From Polytrichum commune (taxonomy: Eukaryota; Streptophyta; Polytrichopsida; Polytrichales; Polytrichaceae), in the NCBI GenBank assembly GCA_950295325.1, contig OX485807.1:10383001-10447000 (forward strand): a stretch of DNA of 64,000 nt, read 5' to 3'. A program made the position numbers and the translations under genes. The notes beneath the pieces are model-generated. The model searched no databases, had not been told where the DNA came from, and was given only the letters and a program-made list of their open reading frames with translations. Positions within the stretch are counted from its first letter, which is position 1. The number at the start of each line of letters is the position of its first letter. Positions 9,136-20,867 of this stretch are shown here, in pieces.

Positions 9136-12100
9136 TTACACGCATCGTCGTAAAATACCATCGGACCCCCTTCTAAACAACCTATGGCCCACTACAATAA
9201 ATTGCCTACTATTTACCCTCACCTTCCTTCTCTCTTCTTTTGTCCACTCTTTGGGCAACTTGTGGGTTGTTAGAAATTCCACTATGCCCGCATACCACTC
9301 CGGTGTAGAAGTGACCACAAAGAGGCTATCATCTACTAACATATCATTTACCGGATTTTTTCCTATCTCCTCCGACAACCTAGACAAGTGGTCCGCTTGT
9401 AAATGCATACGACCCGGTTTATATTCCACCGTGTAGTCGAATTCTTCTAATAACAAAACCCACCTAGCTAACCTACCACTTAACTCCGCCTTGTTAATTA
9501 GATACTTGATAGCCATGTGGTCAACAAAAAATACAACCGGGTTGCACATGAGGTAATGCCTAAACTTTTTAACGGAAAACACCATGGCTAGGCACTCCCT
9601 CTCCGTTGTAGAGTAGTTTCTTTCGGCGGGGGTCAATTGCTTACTCGCATAAGCTATAGGTTGATCCTTCTCTTTTTCTCCCGTTGCTTGACAAAGCGCA
9701 CTCCCTATTGCCACATTACTAGCATCACAATAGACGTGAAAAGGTTTACCCCAATTGGGTGGTATCAACACCGGATAGGTGCTCAACCTATCCCGCAATT
9801 CCTCAAAGGCTTTTTGACAAGCATCCGTCCACTCGAATTTGACATCCTTTTTGAGCAAATGGGTAATGGGCACCGCTATCTTTGAAAAATTAGGAATAAG
9901 TTCCCGGTACCATCCCACATGTCCTAACAACTTAGAGATCCCCTTGGAATTGGTTGGAGTTGCCAAGTCGCTTATGGCCGCAATCTTATCCGGATCGGGT
10001 TCTCTACCTTTCTCACTAACAACATAACCCAACAACACTCCCTTATTCACTCCCAAAAATGTCTTATCCGGGTTCAATGCTAACCTCATCTTCCTACACC
10101 TAACCAATGCCTCCCTAACACAATGTAGGTGATCATCCACATTACTTTGTGTGCTAAAATCGTCCACAAAGACGGTCATGGATTTGAACAACAAGTCGGT
10201 GAAGATATACATTACTAATCGTTGGAAAGTAGCCGGGGCATTACATAACCCAAATGGCATCACTACCCACACAAAAGTACCCCAAGGTGTAGTAAAAGCC
10301 GTTTTATGGATATCTTGGAGGGCTATGGAAATTTGATTATAACCCGCATACCCATCCATAAAGGTATATCGCGAATGACCTCCAACCTCCTCAAGCAACA
10401 AGGTGATAAAAGGTAAGGGGAAGTGATCCTTTTGTGTGCACGAATTCAATTTCCTATAGTCGACACAAACCCTTAATTTCCCATTTTTTTTCTTTACTAA
10501 GACCATAGGAGAAACCCAATCCGTGATTTCCACCGGCTTGATAAACCCGGCCTTCAATAACCTTTCCAATTCCGCTTTCACCAACAATTGCAATTGATGA
10601 TTCATCCTCCTCTCCTTTTGTCTAATTGGCCTCGCCCCCGGAATTAAAGGAATCCGGTGCTCTACCATTTCCCTAGGAATTCCCTTAAGCTCATCGTAGG
10701 ACCATGCAAAAGTATCACTAAACTCATCCACGAAATTGCTATACTCCCTAACCTCTTTCTCCCCCAATTTGGAGCCCATCTTCATTTGTCGGGTTTTTCC
10801 ATTCTTTAATTTCACATCCACGTACCGCCAATCCGCTTCCGACACATGTGCTTGTTCCTCTTTGTTCCGATACCAATCGGAAGGCACATTGGGGTAATCT
10901 TTCACATCTTGACCTACAACTATCCCCGTAGACGTGGTCTTGAAATGTAAAGGCTCCTCCAATTTCGATGACTCAATAATCACATCCTCCTCTTGAGTCC
11001 CATCTACATGAATTAAACTAACCTCACCCTCTTCCACGTCATCTACCCAAGGTGTTAACCCACCGCTAACCCACTCTTCCTCGGTGAGCACCTCACATGG
11101 CTCCAACAATGAGCCCTCTCCTAAACTAACACTAGGAAATTCACTCCCTAAGCCTACTTGGTGAAATGTAACCATTACATCAACCTCGGACTCGGGGTAC
11201 TCCCTTAGCCATTGGGCATAATCCCCATTATCCCCATAATTGTAAAAATTAGGACCTAGACTTCCCGAGCCCGAATCTATAACAACCCTTTGACCTTCGG
11301 GATGGACGACTCCCACCAATGCCTTGCCAATCTCATTCTCGTTTAAGTCATCAATTTCCTTCTCCAATGGCAAATACATCTCCTTCTTCATCCATCCTTC
11401 TAATGAACCAATGGACACTATGACCCTATTACCCTCCGGACCATAAGTGATGGATGGTTTAGGTCCACCCCAATTGACCATAGCATTCGCCATCCGCAAC
11501 CAAGGCCTACCTAGCAAAATGGGGAAGGTGTCCTTGTTGGAGTGCATTTTAATGACATGGAAGGTGACCAAGTACTCCTCACCTCCCGTAGTCATTCTAC
11601 AATCCTTGATCATCCCCAAAGGCGTAGTCGAACTTTGATTTGCCATATTTATGACCAAAGGTGAAGGCCCCGTGAGTCCAAGTCCCAATTTTTTCATAGT
11701 ATCCTCCGGTAGTATATTTAGACTACTCCCTCCGTCGACTAGCACATTAGGAACCACCTTATCTACTATAACAACTTCTATTTCTATAGCTTTCACGTCT
11801 CTTCCACCTTGTGATTGGATCCTAGCGGCTATTTTAGCTTTCACCTTCCTCATCCTCTTGTGTACCGGCATTCCCTCCTTTAATGTTTTCCTTGCCGTGG
11901 GTGAAATTTCCAATAGTTGGCCGAAAGTAATATCCGCCTTGAGTGTACTAAGGTCCGCCCACAAGTCGTACCCGGTAGATCTTTCCACCTTAGAATTACC
12001 CACTACGTCGAATTCGTCTACGGGAACCCCCGGTCCTTCCCATTCACCCACATCGCTATTATCCAAGTCATGTACCGCATTAGTCCTCTCCCTATCTTGT

Positions 12101-14289
12101 AAAATTATATTTTCCCTCTCCACATCCTTAGTAGCTCTTCTAGCTACCCTATCCAACTCGGAGAGATTAATCTCTTCATCCGAAGAGTAATTTCCTTGCT
12201 CTCCTATTCCTACCTCCAACGGGGCATCCCCTCTCCTAGCCCTAGTAGTTACCGCTAGTGCAGGTGCTTCTTCAACCACACCCTTACCCTTCACTAACTC
12301 ATATGTAATAGCATTGGTGTGAGGAGGCCATTGACTTTGCTCCTCTCCAATTCTCGTTGGGAGAGGAAGCATGTCATCACATGTGGCCTCCAACACTCCA
12401 TCCATGAACCTAACATCTTGGGAGTTAGATGGTCCCGGATCCGTTGGAGGCGCTTGTCTCCCGTTACTACCATTAGGTGGAACTCCTTGTCTATTTTGTA
12501 TTGGAATGTAACCGGTTGTAGTTTGCAAGCCCGCCGGTGGATGAAAAGTTTGCCTAGCATTACTATGGTCATAGTATAAGTTAGGTGGCCTAAGTTCATT
12601 GGCCGGTACTCCTTGTGGCCTAGCACCTCGCATATTATCCCTTGCTTGTTGTTGTGGATTAGCCACCGGGTAAGGGACATTAATTATTTTGTCCGGTTGG
12701 CGACACGTATCCGAGGGATGACTTCCTCCACAATTGCTACAATTAAACTCTTGACCTTCGGACCAACATTGTCCTTGAGCGTGCCACCTTCCACAAAAGG
12801 GATGAAATTCCTTCTTCTCTAAATTTTGGCCACCTTGCCCTCTAGGTTGTGGTCCTCTATTGCTTCCATTTCCATAGTGAGGTGGCGCTTGACCTCGTTG
12901 ATTTTGTTGAGGTGGGTTACCGTTTCCTCTTTGGTCACGGTTTTGTCCACTTCTACAAAATTGACGCGTGTGGCCCGGTTGGCCACATTGGACACACCAT
13001 AATCCGGAAGAATGCCTACCCGACTCAAACGGGGGTGGAGGCCCCGGTTGTTGACTCCGGATCATTAATGACATTTGATCCGTGAGGCTTTGCATTTGTT
13101 TTATCATAGCCTCTTGGAATCCTAGTTGGCTAGCACCTAGTCTTCTCTCAACCTCCTCCAAGTGTGGATCCGTTCTAGGGGCCGGTAGTGCCAAAAGAGG
13201 TGCCGGTTCCCTAACCGCTAAAGGTCGGGGACCGGTGTCCACAATGGCATATGGAATTTGGTTCTCATACTTAGCGGGTTCTACCGCTACCACCCTAGGG
13301 CGTATGGGGATGAATTGTGGGATCAATTCATCCTCCCTTCTCCATAGCCTTTCGTGATCTTTATCCAAGTTTTCAATATCTCTAGCCGCACGCTTGGCAT
13401 CCGCCAAGGTCAAGGGATTCCTTTCTAGAACACCCCTAATAGTTCCGGACTTAAAAAACCCTTGAATGAAAAATTGCTTTAGCGTGTCGTCGTTGAGCAT
13501 GGTACCCACAAATCTAGTGCACACTAAATCAAACCTCCTAATGTAAGCCGAAATTTCTTCCTCCCTTCCTTGCTTCAATGACGACAATGCCCTTAATGCG
13601 GTACTTTGACCCACTTCCGGCCTAAATTCGTTAAGAAACTCCCTTTGTAATTGTTCCCATCCCCTAAAATGTCCCTCGGCATGATCCCGATACCATTCAT
13701 AGGCTTCCCCCTCTAGAGTGGTAGGAAACCACACTAACCAATAACCCGGGTCGGTTATGAGGAAGCTAGCCAACCGTTCGATATACCGTTCCATGTGCCG
13801 AGAGGGGTCCTCATCCTTGGTCCCATAAAATTTAGGGAGATGAGATGGCATATCCATCGCCGCTAAATTTTGTGGAACCACAATTGGTAGGCCTCTTGGC
13901 CTAACCAATGGGTCTATTGGAGGTATAGGAGGTATGGGCGGAATTGGGGGTATGGGTGGTGGATCCATCCCCCGTTCCTCGGCCATGGTGACCGGTGAAC
14001 TATTCAACAATCCCCTATCAACTTCTACCGGGAATTCTTCTCTAAGTGTGTAATTTTCCGAAGAAGTTTCACCACTCAATTTGGAGGGAGTGATCTCCTC
14101 TTCAAGTTGAGCTCCAAGTTCTAAGGTGTCTAGAATTGACCTAGTCCTAGGTTCGACGTTCAAACAACTCTCTATTCTAACATTATCTTGTTCTAATCTA
14201 TCACTGATTTTAGAGGACCGCCTCTTTCGAGTAGATTTCTCTAGTCCTACTATCAAACTTGGTTTTTGTGAGCGAGTCCTACCTTGCAT
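9136..14289 (-). CDS. gag-pol: gag-protease-reverse transcriptase-RNase H polyprotein
   Basis: A 1717-residue open frame from ATG 14289. Order: a basic N terminus; a PPIPPIPP run (about 111-125); a Retrotrans_gag capsid-type region (about 145-300); zinc knuckle CX2CX4HX4C at 432-445; a second cysteine-rich region with CX2CX3HX4C at 517-529; aspartic protease with VLVDGGSSLNILP (catalytic D852); a roughly 300-residue linker; reverse transcriptase about 1210-1430 with D1312 (FMDGYAGYNQI) and FVDD at 1374-1377; RNase H about 1510-1640 with D1522, E1565 and D1590 at the expected places. The frame ends at a TAA (9136-9138) just before the integrase zinc finger. Gag and pol share one frame without a shift, as is common in plant Ty3/gypsy elements. 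The Athila/Tat assignment is by motif, not by tree. Confidence 0.95.
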   Translation of the reverse strand: MQGRTRSQKPSLIVGLEKSTRKRRSSKISDRLEQDNVRIESCLNVEPRTRSILDTLELGAQLEEEITPSKLSGETSSENYTLREEFPVEVDRGLLNSSPVTMAEERGMDPPPIPPIPPIPPIPPIDPLVRPRGLPIVVPQNLAAMDMPSHLPKFYGTKDEDPSRHMERYIERLASFLITDPGYWLVWFPTTLEGEAYEWYRDHAEGHFRGWEQLQREFLNEFRPEVGQSTALRALSSLKQGREEEISAYIRRFDLVCTRFVGTMLNDDTLKQFFIQGFFKSGTIRGVLERNPLTLADAKRAARDIENLDKDHERLWRREDELIPQFIPIRPRVVAVEPAKYENQIPYAIVDTGPRPLAVREPAPLLALPAPRTDPHLEEVERRLGASQLGFQEAMIKQMQSLTDQMSLMIRSQQPGPPPPFESGRHSSGLWCVQCGQPGHTRQFCRSGQNRDQRGNGNPPQQNQRGQAPPHYGNGSNRGPQPRGQGGQNLEKKEFHPFCGRWHAQGQCWSEGQEFNCSNCGGSHPSDTCRQPDKIINVPYPVANPQQQARDNMRGARPQGVPANELRPPNLYYDHSNARQTFHPPAGLQTTTGYIPIQNRQGVPPNGSNGRQAPPTDPGPSNSQDVRFMDGVLEATCDDMLPLPTRIGEEQSQWPPHTNAITYELVKGKGVVEEAPALAVTTRARRGDAPLEVGIGEQGNYSSDEEINLSELDRVARRATKDVERENIILQDRERTNAVHDLDNSDVGEWEGPGVPVDEFDVVGNSKVERSTGYDLWADLSTLKADITFGQLLEISPTARKTLKEGMPVHKRMRKVKAKIAARIQSQGGRDVKAIEIEVVIVDKVVPNVLVDGGSSLNILPEDTMKKLGLGLTGPSPLVINMANQSSTTPLGMIKDCRMTTGGEEYLVTFHVIKMHSNKDTFPILLGRPWLRMANAMVNWGGPKPSITYGPEGNRVIVSIGSLEGWMKKEMYLPLEKEIDDLNENEIGKALVGVVHPEGQRVVIDSGSGSLGPNFYNYGDNGDYAQWLREYPESEVDVMVTFHQVGLGSEFPSVSLGEGSLLEPCEVLTEEEWVSGGLTPWVDDVEEGEVSLIHVDGTQEEDVIIESSKLEEPLHFKTTSTGIVVGQDVKDYPNVPSDWYRNKEEQAHVSEADWRYVDVKLKNGKTRQMKMGSKLGEKEVREYSNFVDEFSDTFAWSYDELKGIPREMVEHRIPLIPGARPIRQKERRMNHQLQLLVKAELERLLKAGFIKPVEITDWVSPMVLVKKKNGKLRVCVDYRKLNSCTQKDHFPLPFITLLLEEVGGHSRYTFMDGYAGYNQISIALQDIHKTAFTTPWGTFVWVVMPFGLCNAPATFQRLVMYIFTDLLFKSMTVFVDDFSTQSNVDDHLHCVREALVRCRKMRLALNPDKTFLGVNKGVLLGYVVSEKGREPDPDKIAAISDLATPTNSKGISKLLGHVGWYRELIPNFSKIAVPITHLLKKDVKFEWTDACQKAFEELRDRLSTYPVLIPPNWGKPFHVYCDASNVAIGSALCQATGEKEKDQPIAYASKQLTPAERNYSTTERECLAMVFSVKKFRHYLMCNPVVFFVDHMAIKYLINKAELSGRLARWVLLLEEFDYTVEYKPGRMHLQADHLSRLSEEIGKNPVNDMLVDDSLFVVTSTPEWYAGIVEFLTTHKLPKEWTKEERRKVRVNSRQFIVVGHRLFRRGSDGILRRCV

Positions 14290-15180
14290 TCCATAAGAAT
14301 CGATCGACCCTCACTTGACCACACATAATCCTAGCAATTCCCCTCTTAATATTTTCACTTGTCTTGGTGTGGTTATAATTTTTTTAGGAGGTGAGGAAAA
14401 GAACCTGCAAGCCCACTTAGGTGAAAAAATCCCAATAGGGGATAGGCATGTTCATGTTAATTTTTTGGTTAAGTCGGAGCATCACCTCCGCACCTTCCCG
14501 CAAATTAACACTCACCACAATACCGATTGTGAGGGGGTGACCTTCCGAGTAGATTATGTTAAAAGTCGAGGCTTCACCCTTCAACTTCTCACACCATCCA
14601 CAATTCGGGAATTACCCTCTACAACGGATAACAACAATCACGAGTACAAAAGGCATTCCTTAATTAGTTAATGAGTTCACTTTGAAGAAATAAACATACC
14701 TTGAGCAATCGCATCCCCCTGTGAGTTAGCACTCCCCTCAATCGTGACTCAATGTAACAACACCATAAACTTTGTGAAATATTAATTTAATCTAGAGCAT
14801 GAAATGACAACTCCCAAAACTTTGAGACTCACCCCGAGGTGAGTGTCAAAGTTCAATGTCCTAAGGTGAATTTACCCTCTAATGTTTTAATGAGCTACTC
14901 GGTTATAGGTTCCTTTTAAGTTCTTAGCAAATCCCCAAAAAGGTTGAGGACGTACCTTCGCCGCGCTCCTTCCTCAAAAATGAATTTGCGTAATTGACAA
15001 TGCAATTCATTCCAAGGAATAGTTGAAATACAATGAATTCAAATGTAACCCAAAGAGAGAATACTTACCGAGTTTTGGGTGCTCCTTCCCTTCTCTCAAG
15101 TTTGTGTCTCCAATTTTTCCTAGTTGCCTCCAAGTCTCCTAGTCGCCTCCAAGTCTTGTAACTACCTTCCGCTTCGCTCC
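14290..15180 (-). other. untranslated leader between 5' LTR and gag
   Basis: About 890 bp without a sense-strand ORF of note. On the minus strand the first 100 bases after the LTR are purine-rich (GGAGG/GAGAC repeats) and include CTCG|GTAAGTAT at about 15062-15073, a consensus 5' splice site. Whether the leader is spliced cannot be told from sequence. Confidence 0.6.
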
Positions 15181-15198
15181 CGGCGGACGCACCAATTA
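15181..15198 (-). other. candidate primer binding site
   Basis: Directly inside the 5' LTR the minus strand reads TAAT then TGGTGCGTCCGCCG. A PBS must begin with TGG (complement of tRNA CCA) a few bases from the LTR, which this does. I could not assign the tRNA with certainty. Confidence 0.5.
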
Positions 15199-15563
15199 TG
15201 TGAGGCCAAACCCCCCACCCTTAAGCGTCCGTAGTCCGAGTAGTGGGTTTGGGCTCACATTCCTCCGCGGTATTGGATTTGGACTTGGATGAGTCCATAG
15301 TGCAAGGTTCACCCTTCAAGTGGTCTTGGATTTAACTTTGGTCTTTGCTTCCTTTGTCTTGCCATCGCGAGAGTGCTCCACATTCTCCATTAATTTGTGC
15401 ACGTGGTTTATTTTTAAAGAGAGGATGCAAGTGTAAAAAAAAAACACTATTCTCTATAGTCAATCTCAAATACATTTACTTGTGAAAGCCACACATAACA
15501 CTAACTAGCATAATGTAACTAACTACTTGTCTATGAGCTAATTAGGTAGGCTATCTACTAAGC

Positions 15564-15790
15564 TCCTTCATGAACCCATCTCTTTACTTTCTAATTACAT
15601 AAACCTAGCTCCTTCATAAACCCAGCTCCTTCATAAACCCAGCTTCTTAGCTTCTAACTAAACAAACCCAGCTCCTTCATAAACCCAGCTCTTTACTTTC
15701 TAACTAAACAAACCCAGCTCCTTCATAAACCCAGCTCCTTACTTCTAACTAAATAAACCCAGCTCCTTCATAAACCCAGCTCCTTAGCTG
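15564..15790. repeat. minisatellite-like array in right LTR
   Basis: AGCTCCTTCATAAACCC units as in the left LTR, but with a different number and order, followed by an unrelated block (15786-15957) ending in GAGCTCTAAGAGCTCAAC. Confidence 0.85.
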
Positions 15791-16324
15791 CGGCTACTTC
15801 TAACTAAGTTTCTCCACCCTCAACCACAAAAACCAGAAAATGAACAAAAGAGAGCTTCTCCAAGGCCTCCCCCTAATTCACCTACCTAATTCCACTAATC
15901 CCACTAAGTCCCCTACCTAATTCCACAATTTTTCCCGAGCTCTAAGAGCTCAACTTCCTAGAGAAGAGAGGGAGAGAGAGAATTTCCTAACTTCACTAAG
16001 ACTAACTAATCCACACAAGTATATTTTTGCACTCATCACAACATCAAGTGCTCAACTCTTAAACATGGAACTTGCAACCACGTGTATTCAAAACATGAAC
16101 TTTAAGTACCACAAATTGGAATCATGAATTAACTTTAAAATCCTTCACGTCAACACTAATTCTACCAAGAGGTCAAGCCCTCTTCACGGCTAACAAGCCT
16201 TGGCTCTCAAACTAAAAACTAAGCACACACATGTGCTCCAATATGGCTTCCCACACCCACACTTATAACTCGTGGGGTGCCTTGGAGCACAAAGGAAAGA
16301 GAGGATGAGTGAGGGAAGAATGAG

Positions 16325-16336
16325 GGATTATATAGT
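16325..16336 (-). promoter_or_regulatory. TATA-box candidate of the 5' LTR
   Basis: Minus strand CTATATAATCC, the best TATA consensus in the LTR, at a plausible place for the U3/R boundary. The same site is present in the other LTR at about 7271-7282. It also resembles a weaker TATA box on the plus strand (TTATATAG). Confidence 0.4.
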
Positions 16337-17040
16337 AAGCTTGAGGGGGTGAGCACCCTCAAGGCTCACGATAAGCCCTTGAGATTTCCTCCTACTTAGT
16401 AGGCGCCAATCCTATCTTCTAAGCCTTCCTCCCTCAAATGATCAACAAGGATCCTAATTCGAACATTTAACTAGCCTTGGCTTTCTACCTACCACACTTT
16501 ACCAAACTTGGGATGCTTCAACCCAAATTTAGTCTCCTTCGCTTTCCGCCGCCATAACTTTCTCCCCTTACTTTTCCAAATCGTCGCTCACCACTTAATT
16601 CAAACCACGATGCTTAACTCGTGATTTGATTGGTGCTTTGAGAATTTGCTTATCCTCCACCTTGCATTCTTCCTTGGGCCTTCCCCATTAAGTGGCCATG
16701 ATGAGGTGGTCCACTTGTGCGCTCCATATGATCCTCCATTCATCCCAATTCGAATGCACTTGCCTCTTGAGTCACTTTGGTTGTCTCCATCCATTTGTAC
16801 TAGCCTACTCACTAACTACTCAATCCAAGTTCTCCTTACCTATCCTCATTCACTCAAATCCTTCCGAAGGTAAAAACACAATAACAACTCACATCCTAGC
16901 CTCTTACAACATGGTACTTCTAAGACTAACATTTCACTCTTTTTATATTTTTGTGAAGTAACATGCTACTTCAAAGTGCATCAACTAACGTTTCAAGGGT
17001 CTAAGACTAAATGTAGGCACCCTTTTGGGCTCACAAAGTT

Positions 17041-20000
17041 TTATTAGGATAATCACATGATTACACGGGGAGGTCACTTCATTGTCAAGTTGACACCACG
17101 TGCGGACAAAGTTTGCTACCCCTATATTACATGCCATATATAATTTTAAAATTTATGATATTTTTTCTACATATACATAACCATTGATAGTATCTTTTGT
17201 ATACTTTTTTGAAATTTTTAGTCATCTTTATTTTTTTTAGTAATTGTTTTAGTTCAATTCTGTGTCATTCTAGTTAGAAATGGTATGTTTTATGAAAAAA
17301 CAAATCATCAAATTTAGTTACCACTTTTAACTATGTCATAGGTATTGTGTATATCTACTCATGAAAAACATTTGATAAAATTTTGACCCATTTTGGTGGT
17401 GCAACTTACCAAAAGAATATATTTTTTGGCCGCACGTGGTGTTCAACTTGACAATGGAGTGATCTACCCGTGCATGATTATGTTAAATAACTTCACGTTT
17501 AATAAGCATCATAGATTCATCTCAAGTGGTATAGAAATTACAACATCACTCAGTTGCAATACACGCAATTGTGACAGTCACTCACCTTACTCTGATTACC
17601 CATGCAATGGTCTTGTAGTGAGTTCATTTTAATTGGATCAAATGCAGTGCACAAGCTTAGGCACAAGCATAGTCAATTGTCTTGCATGAGTATCTCGTTT
17701 GAGTCTCTTTACCAAAGCTGAGGACACTTTGGTGTAGTCAATAATCTTGTATTAATTATTCATTTTTAGTGTAACTTGAAATTATAGTGCAATCATCTTT
17801 ACAAGATTTTCAGTATTATTTGATTCAATAGAATTTTACTTACATTGTCCAATAACAGTTTTTAACCTTCTTTTGGCCAAGATAGTCATAATGTTCTCTG
17901 TTGCAATTGTAGATCAAACCACATATGTTGGTTAAGAAATTATGGCCTTGTTCTTTTAATTTATCATGAGGAATTTAATGTTCAATTAGCACTCTTACTT
18001 TCTCATTAAATAATCATTTAAATGTTCTGGCCCTTTATTATTTTTTAGACTATTAACCAATGTATTTTTAATACCCAACTGTTTTGTAGCTCAAGATTAC
18101 CATCTCAGTATTTCAAATTGAAATAACGTAAGTTCATTACATAATCTCAGTACACTTACCAAGATTCCCACTAGTAAAATTGATGATCCTCTCCAACCTC
18201 TTCGTAGTCAATGGTCTTGGTAAATGAATTTTTTCCTCTCTTGTCAAGGGTTAAGAGAATGGAATACAAATAATATAACACAGTGGACATTATGACCTCA
18301 TCAATGTTTTAACAATATAAGTCAACGCACAAACTACATTGATAATTTGCCTAAATCAAACACTCGCATGCATTTTATCAAATGAATCATTCGGATTAAT
18401 TGCATCTCATATTTGAGCAACTCAGTTAATTGTCTATAAATTCATTTGCATACATTATCTCAAGTTCATTTAAACCTCACAACTTTTGACTCCCTCACAG
18501 AGTCTTTCGCTTGTTGAGTGTGCTATCCGTACCTATGAATCACTACTCACAGTACTTGCAAGACAATAAACTTACGAGCCTCATCGCTCTAGTTTAAGTC
18601 TCAATAACAATCACAACAATTTGAGCCTCTTCTCTCATACCAAATCTCTCCCAGACAATGGTCATGCAATCCACTCACATTTACATGACAACTTAAATTC
18701 ATAGTTTACTCATGCTATAGTATGAAGCATTGTTAACTTAGGGATTCCATCACTACAAAACTAATCATCAAGGATGTTTACTCATTTCCACTTATTCCAT
18801 ACTTTGTAGAAAACAAACCAAATCACACTTGGTAGTCCGTATTTAGACAAGATCGTAGTCCTATGAACAAACACGAGCTCCCTAGATTAACTTATTGAAT
18901 TTTCCAATAATCATCAATCTTTCCAACAAAGGTAAACCAAAGATCACAATTTTTACAAGGCTCAAGTAAATTCAAACTCTGATTTATATGGAGATTGTTA
19001 ACTTAGTAACACACAAACATGAGGTTATGGACTTAATGTAAGGATCGTGATTTATCTTCTCATCATCAAAGTCACCAATTCCTGCTTTCTTTGCTTTACA
19101 AGTTAATTCTCAATCAAAATGATACGCTGAATTATCCCAAATTGGAATTACTCTTGTACATTCACCCAGAAGTTACTCCAATTACCCACAACTCCAACAA
19201 TTTTATTTATGCAAAAGGTAAACATATTTAGCTCCAAAAAATGTAATGGTATTGATTCCAAACAACAATATGTATATATGAGAGATTTTTTCAAAGTTTT
19301 GGATCTCTCACCCTCTATCTCTCTCCTTAGAGTCCCCCCCCCCTTTTTCTTTTTTGTTCTCCGACTTCTATATACCCAATTGAAAGTCTCCTAAGACATC
19401 AATGATCAAAGTGGATTGTATCAAATTATCGTCCTCCCTAGCCTCACTTCTTGATATCTCAAGAACATTGTCATTTTCTCACTAGACTATTTGGAAAATT
19501 TAGGCTTATTTGAGACTCTATTCCCACATAATTAAAGTTTGAACTGAAAATTCAATTTTGTTTTACGATTACAAAAGGTTTTGATGAGGGCATGAAGATG
19601 CATATGATGTATCATGTCAAAGTAAGTGCTTTCACTGCCTATTATATGTTGTTGGTTGAATTTGGAGAACTTCCTCTATAATTACATGCTCTCAAGCTTA
19701 CTATAGGCTTTCAACAACGGCTTGCCTATCTCACTAGGAAACATGTGACAACCCAATCACACAAAAAATAGCATATCATGGTATCAAGGAGGCTTTCCTT
19801 GCTAAAGAGTGGAATTATTTTCATCTCTCAAGTAAGAAAACTAGATTACCTCCACCTCAACGATTTTCTCAAATATGAATTTTATTTGTATCTAAAGAAT
19901 CCATTGCTCCACCACAACACAAGATCATTGTTGCCTATTGCACCTCGAATTATAAACTTGCCATTGAAATTGGACGATGAACAACTATCCCAATCTATAA

Positions 20001-20659
20001 AGATACTAGGCTATGCCACTTTTAGGTGTTGGAATTTGAAATCCCCAAATGGATGGGTCATGCAAATTAGATTCGGTTGAAATTGAGGTAACAATGTTGC
20101 ATTTGGTAGAGATTTTGAAGATAAGATATGTTTATGCTTGAATGTTGATTTACTACAAGGGATGCATGCCTTAATCAAACATTGCTCTTATGTTGATACC
20201 TGGATTTGAGTGGGAGGTGGCAAGACTTGTACTTAAGAATGCACACAATAAGTTATGTTGTGATGAGATTGCACATCATTCTTGGTACGGTGATATAACT
20301 TAATTGGGAGGGCTTATGTGATCACTTAAAGAGAGAATAAGATTTATTTTCACTTTAACGTCTAACACATTTTGCATATGAACTCCAATTTGATGCTTGA
20401 AATGACAATCCATACGATTCATAATTACAATCAATGATACATTTCATGTTCCTAATCAAGGGTCAAAAGTATATGTGGGGGTGGGAAGTGTATGTTATAG
20501 GCTATATTTCTTATATCCAATTTAGTGCCATGCTAATTAGATGGACTTCACAACTTGTCATGTAGGACCAAGTGTTCCATACCACCTTCTTTGGTTGTCA
20601 CCCAAAGATTACAACATAATTAGTGTTGGTTGACAACGAGTTGACGGTGAATAGTATAC
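17041..20659. other. long AT-rich intergenic region
   Basis: No recognisable gene. Short ORFs such as 19778-20080 (100 residues) show no known domain. A C-run followed by a T-run lies at about 19333-19355. Confidence 0.6.
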
Positions 20660-20829
20660 CTAGGGGGTGCATCTTTTGTTAAAAACAAGAATCACGTGCA
20701 TTTGCAACAAACTCTTAAAAGCCATATATATACAAGTTTTCTTCTTCTTCTTTTCGTTAAATTTAGCAATACACATAAAATTTCAATGATTGAAATACAA
20801 GTGACAATATGTATACATAATAGAAGTTG

Positions 20830-20867
<38 letters not shown>

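Larger units (their letters stand above)
6158..17035 (-). mobile_element. full-length Ty3/gypsy LTR retrotransposon (Athila/Tat-like)
   Basis: A 10.9-kb element in minus orientation: 5' LTR 15199-17035, leader, gag-PR-RT-RNase H, integrase, 3' LTR 6158-7988. Both LTRs start TGTGAGG and end CTCACA and the insertion is flanked by AAGTT on both sides. The reverse transcriptase carries FVDD followed by FS and MPFGLCNAPATFQR, the pattern of the non-chromodomain Athila/Tat side of plant Ty3/gypsy; there is no chromodomain after integrase. The long LTRs and long gag-pol are in the usual range for that group. Outside one variable block the LTRs differ at only a few sites, so the insertion is recent. 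A single nonsense codon at 9136-9138 splits the polyprotein. Confidence 0.95.
15199..17035 (-). repeat. 5' LTR (right LTR) of the gypsy element
   Basis: 1837 bp, TGTGAG...CTCACA, followed directly by target duplication AAGTT (17036-17040). It drives transcription leftward. A TATA-like CTATATAATCC lies on the minus strand at about 16325-16336, roughly 700 bp into the LTR, which would define U3. Confidence 0.93.

Noticed and set aside
11651-12190. 179-residue plus-strand ORF inside gag-pol
   Set aside because: Antisense to a well-supported polyprotein; Ser/Thr/Leu-rich shadow composition.
12294-12680. 128-residue minus-strand ORF inside gag
   Set aside because: Alternative frame of gag-pol with no domain.
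14315-14671. 118-residue plus-strand ORF in the gypsy leader
   Set aside because: Antisense to the element transcript; no recognisable domain, although long antisense ORFs do exist in some Tat elements.
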